Source: Variovorax paradoxus
Lineage (GTDB): Bacteria; Pseudomonadota; Gammaproteobacteria; Burkholderiales; Burkholderiaceae_C
Direction: 5' to 3'
Length of the DNA stretch: 45,596 nt
Assembly (NCBI RefSeq): GCF_018614875.1
Contig: NZ_JAGGNW010000029.1
Coordinates: 1 to 45,596, forward strand
The notes under the pieces were generated by a model, which ran no database searches, had not been told where the DNA came from, and saw nothing but the letters and a program-made list of their open reading frames with translations. Every line of letters starts with the position of its first letter. Position 1 is the stretch's first letter. Below, piece after piece: positions 7,445-15,866 of the stretch. The translations under genes were made by a program, and so were the position numbers.

Positions 7445-10400
7445 TCAGTGCGCGGGCCGGCCGGCGTTGCCGGGCCTGATCCTGAACCAGATGGAGTACA
7501 TGGCCGGCAGGAACACCAGCGTCAGGACCGTTCCCGCCAAAGTGCCGCCGATCAGCGTGTAGGCGAGCGCTCCCCAGAACACCGAATGGGTCAAGGGGAT
7601 GAAGGCCAGGATCGCCGCCAGCGCCGTCAGGATCACCGGCCGCGAACGCTGCACGGTGGCTTCGACGACCGCCCGGTACGGGTCCAGCCCCTCCTGCTGG
7701 TTGTGGTGGATCTGCCCGATCAGGATCAGCGTGTTGCGCATCAGGATGCCCGACAGCGCAATCAGCCCGACCAGCGCATTGATGCCGAATGGTTCCCGGA
7801 AAAGAAGCAGCGTGGGCACCACGCCGATCAAGCCCAGCGGGCTGGTCAGGAAGACCATGACCATCGCGGAGATCGAGCGCACCTGGAAGATGATGATGAG
7901 CAGCGTGGCCGCCAGCATGATCGGGAACAGCGGCAGCATGGCGGCCGTCGCCTTGCCCGATTCCTCGATCGAGCCGGCCTCCTGGATGCGGTAGCCGCCC
8001 GGCAGCTTGTCCATGAGGGGCCGCAGCTGCGCGGTGATGGCCGTCGACACGTCCGGCGGCTGCAAGCCATCGGCGATGTCGCCATGCACGGTGATCGTCG
8101 GCATGCGGTCGCGCCGCCGCATGATCGGTTCTTCCATGCGCACATCCACTTCGCCCACCTGCGACAGCGGGATGCGCTGCCCGTTGGCGCCCGACAGCGT
8201 GAAGTCCGCGATCCGGGCCGGGTCGAGCCGGATGGCACCGGCCGAGCGGGCCACGACCTGCACCGTGCGGATGTCCTCGCGCACGGCGGTGACAGGCACG
8301 CCGCTCAAGAAGAACTGCAGTTGCTGCGCGACGGCGCTGGAGCTCAGGCCCACGGCCTGCAACCGGTCCTGGTGCAAGGTGAAGTGCAAGGTGGGCGTGC
8401 GCGTGCCCCAGTCGGTGTTGACCGTGCGCATCATCGGACTGGCATCCATGACCTGCTGCACCTCGGCCGCAATCTGGCGCAGTTTCTCCGGGTCCGGCCC
8501 GCTGACCCGGTAGGCGACGGGGAACGGCGAATACGGCCCGAACACGAGCTGGGTGACGCGCACGCGCGCCTCGGGAGCCAGGCCATCGGCGATCGCCTCG
8601 CGCAGCCGCTGCTTCAACGCGTCGCGTTCTTCCTGGCTGCCCGTGCGCACCACGATCTTGGCAAACGACGGATCCGGCAGCTCCGGTCCCATCGCGAAGT
8701 AGAAGCGCGGCGCGCCCCGCCCGATGTAGGCCGTGACGATGCTCGCTTCCTTCTGCTTGGCCAGCCATGCCTCCACCCTTGCGGCGGCGTCGCTGGTCTG
8801 CGTGATCGACGTGCCATAGGGCATCTGCACCTCGACCAGGACTTCGGGCCGGTCGGAGATCGGGAAGAACTGCTTCTTGACCAATCCCATGCCGAGGATG
8901 GCCACCACGAAAAGGCCCACCACCGCGCCGGCCACCAGCCACTTGCGCGCAATGACGCGCTCCAGAACGCCACGCAGGCGGTTGTAGCGCGGCGTGTCGT
9001 AGATCGCGGCGTGGCCGCCTTCGACCTTCTTGAAATCGGGCAGCAGCTTGACGCCCAGGTAGGGCGTGAACACCACCGCGACGACCCAGGACGCGATCAG
9101 CGCGATGCCGACGATCCAGAACATGTTGCTGGTGTATTCGCCCGCGGTCGATGGCGCGAAGCCATTGGGCATGAAGCCGACGGCCGTGACCAGCGTGCCC
9201 GAGAGCATCGGCGCCGCGGTATGGCTCCAGGCATAGGCGGAGGCGGCGACGCGGCTGTAGCCCTCTTCCATCTTCACCACCATCATCTCGATGGCGATGA
9301 TGGCGTCGTCCACCAGGAGGCCCAGCGCCAGGATCAGCGACCCCAGCGTGATGCGGTCGAAGTTCTTGGCAGTCGCGGCCATCACCACGAAGACGATCGC
9401 CAATGTCAGCGGCACGGCCGCGGCCACCACGAGGCCCGCGCGCCAGCCCATGCTCACGAAGCTCACCAGCATGACCACCAGCAGCGCGGCAAAGAACTTG
9501 ACCATGAACTCGTCGACCGAGGCGCTGATGTTGACCGACTGGTCCGTGACCTTGGTCAGGCTCAGGCCCAGGGGCAGCTCGGCGTTGATCGCACCAGTCT
9601 CGCCATCCAGCGCCTTGCCCAGGTCGAGCCCGTTCCAGCCGTCCCGCATGACGACGCCCAGCAGCAGGGCCGGCTCGCCGCCGTTGCGGATCATGAAGCT
9701 CGCCGGGTCTTCATAGCCACGCTTGACGGTGGCGATGTCCGACAGCTTCAGCGTGCGGCCCTGCGCCGAGACCGGCGTGTCGCGGATCTTCTGCAGCTCG
9801 TCGAAGGGGCCGTCCAGGCGGACGAACACCTGGGGTCCCTTGGTTTCGACGGAGCCCGCGGGCGTCAGGGCATTCTGGCCATTGAGCGCGCCGAACACGT
9901 CCTGCGGGCTGACGCCCAGGGTCGCCAGGCGCTCATGCGAAAACTCGACATAGATGCGCTCGGACTGCTCGCCGGCGATGTTGACCTTCTTCACGCCCGG
10001 CACATGCAAGAGGCGCTGGCGCAGCGTCTCGGCGTCGCGCACCAGCAGGCGCTGCGCTTCGCCCTTGGCCTTGAGCGCGAACAGCGCAAAGGTGACGTCG
10101 GCGTATTCGTCGTTGACCATCGGCCCGATCACGCCGGACGGCAGGTTGCCGGCCTCGTCGCCGACTTTCTTGCGCGCCTGGTAGAACTGCTCCTGCACCT
10201 GCGAGGGTGGCGTGCTGTCGAGCAGGGTCAGGGTCGTGAAGGCCAGCCCGGGCCGGGTGTAGGTCTCGGAGCGGTCGTAATAGCGCAGCTCCTGCAGGCG
10301 CTTCTCCAGTTTCTCCGCGACCTGGTCCTGCATCTCCTGCGCCGTGGCGCCGGGCCAGGCCGTGATGATGGTCATCACCTTGACGGTGAAGGCGGGGTCT

Positions 10401-10522
10401 TCCGCCCGGCCCAGCTTGAAGAACGCAACCAGGCCCGCCAGCGAGATCAGGCAGATCAGGAACAAGGTGATGGAGCGCTCGCGGACCGCAAGCGCCGACA
10501 GGTTGAAACGGCCTTCGCTCAC
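7445..10522 (-). CDS. RND-family multidrug efflux pump, inner-membrane subunit
   Basis: A 1025-residue resistance-nodulation-division transporter, the proton-driven inner-membrane part of a tripartite exporter. It begins FNLSALAVRERSIT and has the first transmembrane helix at about 13-32. Large periplasmic loops alternate with helical bundles, and LGLLVDDAIIAIE is the charged helix-4 motif that carries protons. The length is typical of the family. I use a GTG start at 10522 because it overlaps the adaptor stop as GTGA. An apparent longer frame upstream is only the adaptor gene read out of frame. The closest subtype looks HAE-1-like; the substrate is unknown. Confidence 0.92.
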   Translation of the reverse strand: MSEGRFNLSALAVRERSITLFLICLISLAGLVAFFKLGRAEDPAFTVKVMTIITAWPGATAQEMQDQVAEKLEKRLQELRYYDRSETYTRPGLAFTTLTLLDSTPPSQVQEQFYQARKKVGDEAGNLPSGVIGPMVNDEYADVTFALFALKAKGEAQRLLVRDAETLRQRLLHVPGVKKVNIAGEQSERIYVEFSHERLATLGVSPQDVFGALNGQNALTPAGSVETKGPQVFVRLDGPFDELQKIRDTPVSAQGRTLKLSDIATVKRGYEDPASFMIRNGGEPALLLGVVMRDGWNGLDLGKALDGETGAINAELPLGLSLTKVTDQSVNISASVDEFMVKFFAALLVVMLVSFVSMGWRAGLVVAAAVPLTLAIVFVVMAATAKNFDRITLGSLILALGLLVDDAIIAIEMMVVKMEEGYSRVAASAYAWSHTAAPMLSGTLVTAVGFMPNGFAPSTAGEYTSNMFWIVGIALIASWVVAVVFTPYLGVKLLPDFKKVEGGHAAIYDTPRYNRLRGVLERVIARKWLVAGAVVGLFVVAILGMGLVKKQFFPISDRPEVLVEVQMPYGTSITQTSDAAARVEAWLAKQKEASIVTAYIGRGAPRFYFAMGPELPDPSFAKIVVRTGSQEERDALKQRLREAIADGLAPEARVRVTQLVFGPYSPFPVAYRVSGPDPEKLRQIAAEVQQVMDASPMMRTVNTDWGTRTPTLHFTLHQDRLQAVGLSSSAVAQQLQFFLSGVPVTAVREDIRTVQVVARSAGAIRLDPARIADFTLSGANGQRIPLSQVGEVDVRMEEPIMRRRDRMPTITVHGDIADGLQPPDVSTAITAQLRPLMDKLPGGYRIQEAGSIEESGKATAAMLPLFPIMLAATLLIIIFQVRSISAMVMVFLTSPLGLIGVVPTLLLFREPFGINALVGLIALSGILMRNTLILIGQIHHNQQEGLDPYRAVVEATVQRSRPVILTALAAILAFIPLTHSVFWGALAYTLIGGTLAGTVLTLVFLPAMYSIWFRIRPGNAGRPAH

Positions 10523-11661
10523 GGACGCGCTCCCGCCGCCGCAGCAGAACCCGCACCGGCACCGGCACCAGCCGCGCCAGCCTGGCCCGCCACGCGCACC
10601 TGCTCGCCCTCGTGCAGCAGGTGCGCCCCGAGCGCGACGATCCGGTCGCCCTGCTTGAGCTGGCCGGCGATGCGCGCGGCATCGTCGTCGAGATGCTCGA
10701 CCACCACCGCCCGCCAGTTGACCTTGGCCGGTTCGCCGCTGATGACCCACACGCCCGGCCCCTTGCCGGCGTCGAACAGGGCGCCGATCGGCACCTGCAG
10801 CCCAGCTCGCACGGCCGAGCTGCCATCCTGGATCTGGACGGTGACCGTGGCGCCCAACGGTGCGTTGGCGAGTTCGCCCTTGAGCACATAGCGCGCCTCG
10901 AAGGTGCGGGTCTGCCGGTCCGCGGCATCCGAGAGTTGCCGCGGCGTGGTCGGCACCGCCGCGCCCTCCTTGCCGAAGAGCGTGGCCTGGCCGGCGGACC
11001 CGACCGCCGGGCGCAGGGTTTCCGGCAACTGGACCACGGCTTCGCGCGGGCCGGCACGGGCCACGCGCACCACGACCTGGCCGGTGTTGACGACCTGGCC
11101 GGGTTCGGCCAGCGTTTCCATGACGACGCCATCGGCATCGGCCACCAGCTCCGCGTAGCGGCTTGCATTGCGGGCCACGTCGGCCTGGGCCTCGGCCGCG
11201 TTGAGCTGGGCTTTGGCGGCATCCGCCGAAGCCTTGATCTGGTCGTAGGCCGAGGCCGATATCGCGCCGGTGCCGCGCAGGTCGCGGTAGCGGGCCTCGT
11301 CTTCCGCCGTCTGCCGCGAGCGCGCCTGCGCAGCGGCGACCGCCTCCTGCTGCGCATGCGCCGCGAGCTTCAGGTCGGCGGGATCGATGCGCATGAGCAG
11401 CTGGCCGCGCTTGACGGCCTGCCCCGCGTCCACCAGCCGCTCCAGCACCTTGCCGGAGACGCGGAAGCCCAGGTCGCTCTGAACCCGCGCGGCTACGGTG
11501 CCGGTGAAGGCGCGCGATGCGGCGCTGGCTCCCTGGACGGCGGCGGCACGCACCTGCGGCGCCTGGGTGCGTGGGTCGGAGGGCGCTTTTTCGCCGCAAG
11601 CGACCAGCGCCAGCGGCAATGCGCAGATGACTGCAGAGATAGCAAGGCGGCGCCAGAGCAT
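10519..11661 (-). CDS. RND efflux periplasmic adaptor lipoprotein (membrane fusion protein)
   Basis: A 380-residue HlyD/AcrA-type adaptor that bridges the pump to the outer-membrane channel. The signal peptide ends in the lipobox LALVAC with Cys22 as the lipid site. It has the usual split lipoyl halves (about 60-95 and 195-225), with VSGKVLERLVDAGQAVKRGQ and DGVVMETLAEPGQVV, around an alpha-hairpin, then a beta-barrel. The C-terminal tail is Ala/Gly-rich. It heads the leftward transcript and overlaps the pump gene by four bases. A TetR-type operator lies 46 bases upstream of its start. Confidence 0.9.
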   Translation of the reverse strand: MLWRRLAISAVICALPLALVACGEKAPSDPRTQAPQVRAAAVQGASAASRAFTGTVAARVQSDLGFRVSGKVLERLVDAGQAVKRGQLLMRIDPADLKLAAHAQQEAVAAAQARSRQTAEDEARYRDLRGTGAISASAYDQIKASADAAKAQLNAAEAQADVARNASRYAELVADADGVVMETLAEPGQVVNTGQVVVRVARAGPREAVVQLPETLRPAVGSAGQATLFGKEGAAVPTTPRQLSDAADRQTRTFEARYVLKGELANAPLGATVTVQIQDGSSAVRAGLQVPIGALFDAGKGPGVWVISGEPAKVNWRAVVVEHLDDDAARIAGQLKQGDRIVALGAHLLHEGEQVRVAGQAGAAGAGAGAGSAAAAGARP

Positions 11662-11706
11662 GAGGGTCCCAGTGACGAAGTGATCAGGACCTCCATTCTG
11701 ATACTA

Positions 11707-11730
11707 GTGACTAATACAGTCAATAGTCAC
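11707..11730. promoter_or_regulatory. TetR operator 1 upstream of the efflux operon
   Basis: GTGACTA and TAGTCAC form a perfect 7-bp inverted repeat around a 10-base spacer. A -35-like TTGACT for the leftward adaptor gene (11718-11723) falls inside it, so binding would block transcription. The same half-sites and spacing recur at 12402-12425. Confidence 0.8.
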
Positions 11731-11744
11731 AAGAATTTTTTGCT

Positions 11745-12362
11745 TCAAGGCGACAGGCTGCGCAGCACCAGGCCGGACAGTTGGGCCGGCGCCTCGGCCG
11801 TGTAGTCGAAGCTGTGACGCAGGAGCAGCGGGTTGAGGTAGGGATGCATGACGAGGTAGATGGCCGCCGCCGTCTCGTCGAGCGGCGTCTTGCGCTCGAA
11901 CTCCCCCATCTCGCGGCCTTCCCGCAGGATGTCATGAAGCAATTGCCGAATGCGCTCTTCATGCGTGAGCGCCGCCTGCCAGCGCTCGGAGGCCGCCGAG
12001 ATCGCGATCTCGTAGAGCTTGCGATCCTCGGAGAACAGGCGAAGGCTGGCTTCGACCACCGACTTGAACATGCGGCGCAGCTTCTCGGGCGGGCGGTCGG
12101 CGCCGTCGACGGCCGCCTGGATCTCGGCTTCGATCTCGCGCAGGCAGTTCGCGCAGATCATTTCGCCGATGGCCTGCTTGGACTCGAAGAACTTGTAGAT
12201 GTAGGCCTTGGAAAAACCGATGGCCTTGGCGAGATCGGAGACGGTGGTCTTCTCGTAGCCATACCGGCTGAAGTGCTCGGTGGCCGCGACGACGATCTGG
12301 GCCCGCACGTCGTGATCGGCCGGGCCGCGCGCCGAAACGGGAGAAATGGTGGCTTTGCTCAT
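11745..12362 (-). CDS. TetR-family repressor of the RND efflux genes
   Basis: A 205-residue TetR regulator. The N-terminal helix-turn-helix (about 25-70) reads TTVSDLAKAIGFSKAYIYKFF, followed by a helical ligand domain. I take ATG 12362, which begins MSKATISPV, because 21 upstream residues in the longer frame overlap the promoter. It lies between the adaptor gene (same strand) and the outer-membrane gene (opposite strand). Its own -10 TATAAT (12415-12420) lies inside operator 2, so it very probably represses itself and both flanking efflux units. The inducing ligand is unknown. Confidence 0.88.
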   Translation of the reverse strand: MSKATISPVSARGPADHDVRAQIVVAATEHFSRYGYEKTTVSDLAKAIGFSKAYIYKFFESKQAIGEMICANCLREIEAEIQAAVDGADRPPEKLRRMFKSVVEASLRLFSEDRKLYEIAISAASERWQAALTHEERIRQLLHDILREGREMGEFERKTPLDETAAAIYLVMHPYLNPLLLRHSFDYTAEAPAQLSGLVLRSLSP

Positions 12363-12401
12363 GGCCGAGAGCTTAGCGCCTCGCAGGAAAATCAACAACG
12401 A

Positions 12402-12425
12402 GTGACCATATTGAATTATAGTCAC
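12402..12425. promoter_or_regulatory. TetR operator 2 between tetR and the outer-membrane factor
   Basis: GTGACCA and TAGTCAC around a 10-base spacer, matching operator 1 in 13 of 14 half-site bases. It covers the tetR -10 hexamer TATAAT (12415-12420, minus strand) and lies 45 bases before the outer-membrane gene. Confidence 0.78.
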
Positions 12426-12469
12426 TGCATTGACGACGTTTTCCCCTTTCTCCTTTCCGGAAGAAGCCC

Positions 12470-13930
12470 ATGCTCAAACGCACACTTGCCACGCTCCTCG
12501 CTGCCAGCCTCGCCGCAGGCTGCGCAGTCGGCCCCGACTATGTCCGGCCCACCACGCCCCTGCCCGAACGGTTCCTGGGCCAGGCGGCCGTCGACGCACG
12601 GCAGGCCACCGCCCGCGCCGATCTCGTCGCATGGTGGACGGATTTCGGCGATCCGCAGCTGGCCCGATTCGTCACGCTCGCGCTGGCGCAGAACCTCGAT
12701 CTCGCGCAGGCGTCCGCGCGCGTGGCCCAGGCGCGGGCGGGGCTGGGGGCGGCGAACGCCGCGTTGCTGCCTTCGGGGAATGTCAGCGGCCAGGCAGCCA
12801 GGGCTTACCAGTCGGTGGAAACGCCGCTGGGACAGGTGTTGAACGCGAGGCCCGGCTTCGATCGCTACGGCAGTTCCTACGAAGCCAATCTTGGCGCGAG
12901 CTGGGAGGTGGACATCTTCGGCGGCCTGCGCCGCGGGCGGGAAGCCGCGCAGGCCGAGTACCAGGCGTCGGAAGCAGGCGCGGCCGCCACGCGCTTGGCC
13001 GTGGCGGCTCAGACCGCCGACATCTACATCGCCATCCGTGGCCTGCAGACCCGGCTCGACGTGGCGCGCCGGCAGGTGCGGACGCAGCAGGAGTTGCTCT
13101 CCACCGTCAACCTGCTCTACGGCAAAGGGTTGACGGCCGAACTCCAGGTGCGGCAGGCCGAAGGCGCGCTGGCCCAGGTCGGGGCGTCAGTCCCGGTACT
13201 GGAGGCGGGGCTGGACGCGGCCATGAACGCGCTGGATGTGATGCTGGGCTCGACGCCGGGCACGCATCGCGCGGAATTGGCCGACGCCGGCGCCATTCCG
13301 GCCGCCCCGCAGATCACGGCCGCGGGATCGCCGGGCGAGTTGCTCAGGCGCCGGCCCGACCTGATCGCGGCCGAACGCCGCCTGGCCGCATCGAACGCGC
13401 GCATCGGCGTGGCCATTGCCGAGTACTACCCCAAGCTCTCGCTGAGCGGGCTGATCGGCAGCGCGACGTCGGTGGCCAGCGGCAACCTGTTCAGCAGCGG
13501 TGCCAGCCAGGCCGCCGGCGTGCTGGGCCTGCGCTGGCGCCTGTTCGACTTCGGCCGCATCGACGCGCAGATCGATCTCGCCAAGGGCCAGGATGCCGAG
13601 ATGCTCGCTGCCTACAGGCTGGCCGTGCTGCGCGCCACCGAGGACGTCGAAAACGCCTTCTCGGCCCTGGTCAAGCGCGAGGAACAGGCCCGCCTGCTCG
13701 CGCAGGGGGTGGACTCGCTCGGCCGCGCGCGAGGCGCTTCGTTCGCGGCCTACCAGAAGGGCGTGCTCAGCCTGATCGAAGTGCTGCAGGCGGACGAGAA
13801 CCTGCTGCGTGCCACCGATGCGCGAGCACATGCGCAAACCGAATCGGCACGCGCCGCAGTCACCGCCTTCAAGGCACTGGGCGGGGGTTGGCAACCCGCC
13901 AGCAAGTCCGAGGTGGCGGCCATCGAATAG
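12470..13930 (+). CDS. NodT/OprM-type outer-membrane efflux lipoprotein
   Basis: A 486-residue outer-membrane channel of the NodT (OMF lipoprotein) group that completes the tripartite pump. The signal peptide ends with lipobox LAAGC followed by AVGPDY, the common start of mature NodT proteins. Two OEP repeats (about 60-250 and 275-470) would form the beta-barrel and coiled-coil tunnel. It is transcribed away from tetR across operator 2, so it should be co-induced with adaptor and pump. An ATG at 12470 follows GGAAGAAG. Confidence 0.91.
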   Translation: MLKRTLATLLAASLAAGCAVGPDYVRPTTPLPERFLGQAAVDARQATARADLVAWWTDFGDPQLARFVTLALAQNLDLAQASARVAQARAGLGAANAALLPSGNVSGQAARAYQSVETPLGQVLNARPGFDRYGSSYEANLGASWEVDIFGGLRRGREAAQAEYQASEAGAAATRLAVAAQTADIYIAIRGLQTRLDVARRQVRTQQELLSTVNLLYGKGLTAELQVRQAEGALAQVGASVPVLEAGLDAAMNALDVMLGSTPGTHRAELADAGAIPAAPQITAAGSPGELLRRRPDLIAAERRLAASNARIGVAIAEYYPKLSLSGLIGSATSVASGNLFSSGASQAAGVLGLRWRLFDFGRIDAQIDLAKGQDAEMLAAYRLAVLRATEDVENAFSALVKREEQARLLAQGVDSLGRARGASFAAYQKGVLSLIEVLQADENLLRATDARAHAQTESARAAVTAFKALGGGWQPASKSEVAAIE

Positions 13931-13940
13931 TGCAAGGCAC

Positions 13941-14093
13941 TCACTCCCCGTGCTCGCGTGCGCGGTGGGCAATCTGGCGCGAGATGCCGGCGAGCCGGCC
14001 GATCTCCTCCTGCGATATCTGCAGCACCGGATTGGTCCGTGGGTTGAGCTGAGGATTGAAAAGTTCGGCCAGGCAGCTTGCCACGCCAGCTCG
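13941..14093 (-). pseudogene. Crp/Fnr-type regulator remnant (C-terminal HTH only)
   Basis: About 50 codons on the minus strand read LAELFNPQLNPRTNPVLQIS, then QEEIGRLAGISRQIAHRA and a stop. This is the helix-turn-helix of Crp/Fnr-family regulators. No cyclic-nucleotide domain or start codon precedes it, and the end is shorter than usual. It is a truncated relic. Confidence 0.7.
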
Positions 14094-14119
14094 ACACGCT
14101 GAAGTTGCTCTGGCGATAG

Positions 14120-14230
14120 CCCAAGGCCGTCCTGCAGACGCGCCCCCTGTGCAAGTACCCGGACTTCCCGAAAAACAAGGGCAGTGGCGACATGGGTTCG
14201 GCGGACAGCTACAGCTGCCAGAGTTCCTGA
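14120..14230 (+). pseudogene. Tannase/feruloyl esterase remnant (C-terminus only)
   Basis: The last 36 codons read TRPLCKYPDFPKNKGSGD and end in a Cys-containing tail, a hallmark of the tannase/feruloyl-esterase C-terminus. An in-frame stop at 14117-14119 cuts it off from anything upstream. It lies directly after the Crp/Fnr relic on the opposite strand, so the 327-base interval is the scar of a deletion that removed most of both genes. Confidence 0.7.
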
Positions 14231-14257
14231 CCGGCGCGGTGCGGCGCGGCCCGGCGT

Positions 14258-15076
14258 CTACTGCTCGGCCGCGGCCTCCGCCGAAACCGCGGCCCACTGC
14301 TCCCAGGTCTTGAGACGCTCGGCGTAGAGGCGCGGCACGATCTGCAGCGGCAGTGTTCCGAAGAACACCCGCAGCGGAGGGTTCTCGGCATCCACCACCT
14401 TCAGGAGCGCCGCGCCAATGCCGCCCGGGTTGGCCATCGGCATGGTGGCGAAAGCGGCATTGACCGCTTCATGCACCCCGCCGTAGGCCGCGAGCGGCTG
14501 GGCATAGGTGGAGGAGCTGGCGAACTCCGTGCCGAACGGGCCCGGCTCCACGACCGTGACCTTGATGCCGAAGCCGGCCACTTCCTGGGCAAGGGCGTCG
14601 GCGATCCCCTCGATGGCGGCCTTGGTGGCGCTGTAGCCGCCGGTCGTCGGAAAGGCTGCAACGCCGAGGAGGCTGGAAACCATGACGAGGTGCCCGCTGC
14701 CCTGCGCGCGCATGTACGGAAGCGCGGCCTGGGTCACCCACAGCGCACCGAACACGTTGGTCTCGAACTGGGTCCGGATGTCCTCTTCCGTGAGCTCCTC
14801 GACCGCGCCGAAGAGGCCGAAGCCCGCGTTGTTGACCACCACGTCCAGACGTCCGAAGTGGGCGTGGGCGCGCTGGATCGCGGCGGTCGCGGCGGCCCTG
14901 TCGGTGACGTCCAGGGCCAGCGGCAGGACCGCGTCACCGTAGTCGGCCACCAGGTCCGCCAGCGCATCGGTGTGGCGGGCGGTGGCCGCAACCTTGTCGC
15001 CGCGTGCGAGTGCGGCATGGGCAAAGCGACGGCCAAGGCCGCGGGAGGAACCGGTGATGAACCAGATTTTGGGCAT
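14258..15076 (-). CDS. Short-chain dehydrogenase/reductase
   Basis: A 272-residue SDR with TGSSRGLG (residues 9-16), NNAGFG, a catalytic Ser in VSSLLG, and YSATK as the active-site Tyr/Lys motif. The start region MPKIWFITGSSRGLG is typical of the SDRs that sit beside a divergent TetR. It diverges from the TetR gene at 15182 across a 105-base gap holding a palindromic operator, so it is probably the regulator's main target. The substrate is unknown. Confidence 0.88.
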   Translation of the reverse strand: MPKIWFITGSSRGLGRRFAHAALARGDKVAATARHTDALADLVADYGDAVLPLALDVTDRAAATAAIQRAHAHFGRLDVVVNNAGFGLFGAVEELTEEDIRTQFETNVFGALWVTQAALPYMRAQGSGHLVMVSSLLGVAAFPTTGGYSATKAAIEGIADALAQEVAGFGIKVTVVEPGPFGTEFASSSTYAQPLAAYGGVHEAVNAAFATMPMANPGGIGAALLKVVDAENPPLRVFFGTLPLQIVPRLYAERLKTWEQWAAVSAEAAAEQ

Positions 15077-15141
15077 GGAAGTACTCCTGATGGGGGTAGA
15101 TGGGGATGGGAGGATCGAATGAGTGAGACTATATCCCAATA

Positions 15142-15156
15142 TGGTACTCAGTACCA
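15142..15156. promoter_or_regulatory. Palindromic operator between SDR and TetR genes
   Basis: TGGTACT and AGTACCA mirror around one C, a perfect 7-bp palindrome midway between the two divergent start codons. A likely -10 TACACT (15170-15175) for the TetR gene lies just downstream. Confidence 0.7.
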
Positions 15157-15181
15157 CATAGGGCCTGTGTACACTGAACCC

Positions 15182-15820
15182 ATGCCAGACCGCACCCGAA
15201 CCGCAGCATCGACCCGAGGCCCCGCCGCGCAGCCTTCGCTGCGCGAGCGGACGCGCGACGCCATGCGCGCCGAGGTCATCGAGGTCGCCTTCAGGCTCTT
15301 CGCGGAGCAGGGTTTCGACAAGACGACCGTCGAGCAGATCGCCGCACAGGCCGGCCTTTCGCGCACCACCTTCTTCCGCTACTTCGGAACCAAGGACGAG
15401 ATCGTCCTCGGCAAGTTCGCCGAGCTCGGCCAGGGCCTTGCCGCGGCGCTGGCTGCGCGTCCCGCGCGCGAGCGGCCCTGGGTGTCGCTGCGCCGGGCCT
15501 TCGACCTGATCACGGTGGCCAGTGCCGATGACACCGAGCAGGCCTTGAAGCTGATGCGGCTGCTCGGCGAAGCCTGCGCGCTGATGACCCGCAACTGGGA
15601 GAAGGCCCAGGGTTGGCAGAGTCAGCTGGCGCCGGAGATCGCGCGTCGTCTCGGGGCCGGCGCGGACCATCCCGACGACCCGCGCGCGCCGGCACTCGTC
15701 GCATCGGCGATCGCCTGCCTGGACGCAGCCACCGATGCCTGGACCGCCGGCAATGGTTCGACGCCGCTGTCGGTCCTGCTGGACCGGGCCATGGGTGCGT
15801 TGGGCCCTGTCGGCACGTAG
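15182..15820 (+). CDS. TetR-family regulator
   Basis: A 212-residue TetR regulator. The helix-turn-helix (about 28-75) contains TTVEQIAAQAGLSRTTFFRYF. The rest is helical, including the C-terminal region seen in TetR_C_17-like repressors. I start at ATG 15182; the much longer open frame upstream runs antisense through the SDR gene and is not a protein. It probably represses the divergent SDR and itself through the operator at 15142-15156. Confidence 0.88.
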   Translation: MPDRTRTAASTRGPAAQPSLRERTRDAMRAEVIEVAFRLFAEQGFDKTTVEQIAAQAGLSRTTFFRYFGTKDEIVLGKFAELGQGLAAALAARPARERPWVSLRRAFDLITVASADDTEQALKLMRLLGEACALMTRNWEKAQGWQSQLAPEIARRLGAGADHPDDPRAPALVASAIACLDAATDAWTAGNGSTPLSVLLDRAMGALGPVGT

Positions 15821-15866
15821 GCCGTCGGGCCAGCCGGGCGCCTCTCAGGGCGACCGGCTCTCTCAT

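Noticed and set aside
7424..10891. A very long open frame on the plus strand
   Set aside because: It runs antisense to the RND pump gene and has a repetitive Asp/Arg/His-rich composition typical of a GC-rich shadow frame.
10523..11599. An N-terminal extension of the RND pump
   Set aside because: It is the adaptor gene read in another frame; the pump starts at the GTG overlapping the adaptor stop.
14471..15181. A 700-base N-terminal extension of the TetR gene
   Set aside because: It is antisense to the SDR gene; the TetR family begins at the ATG at 15182.
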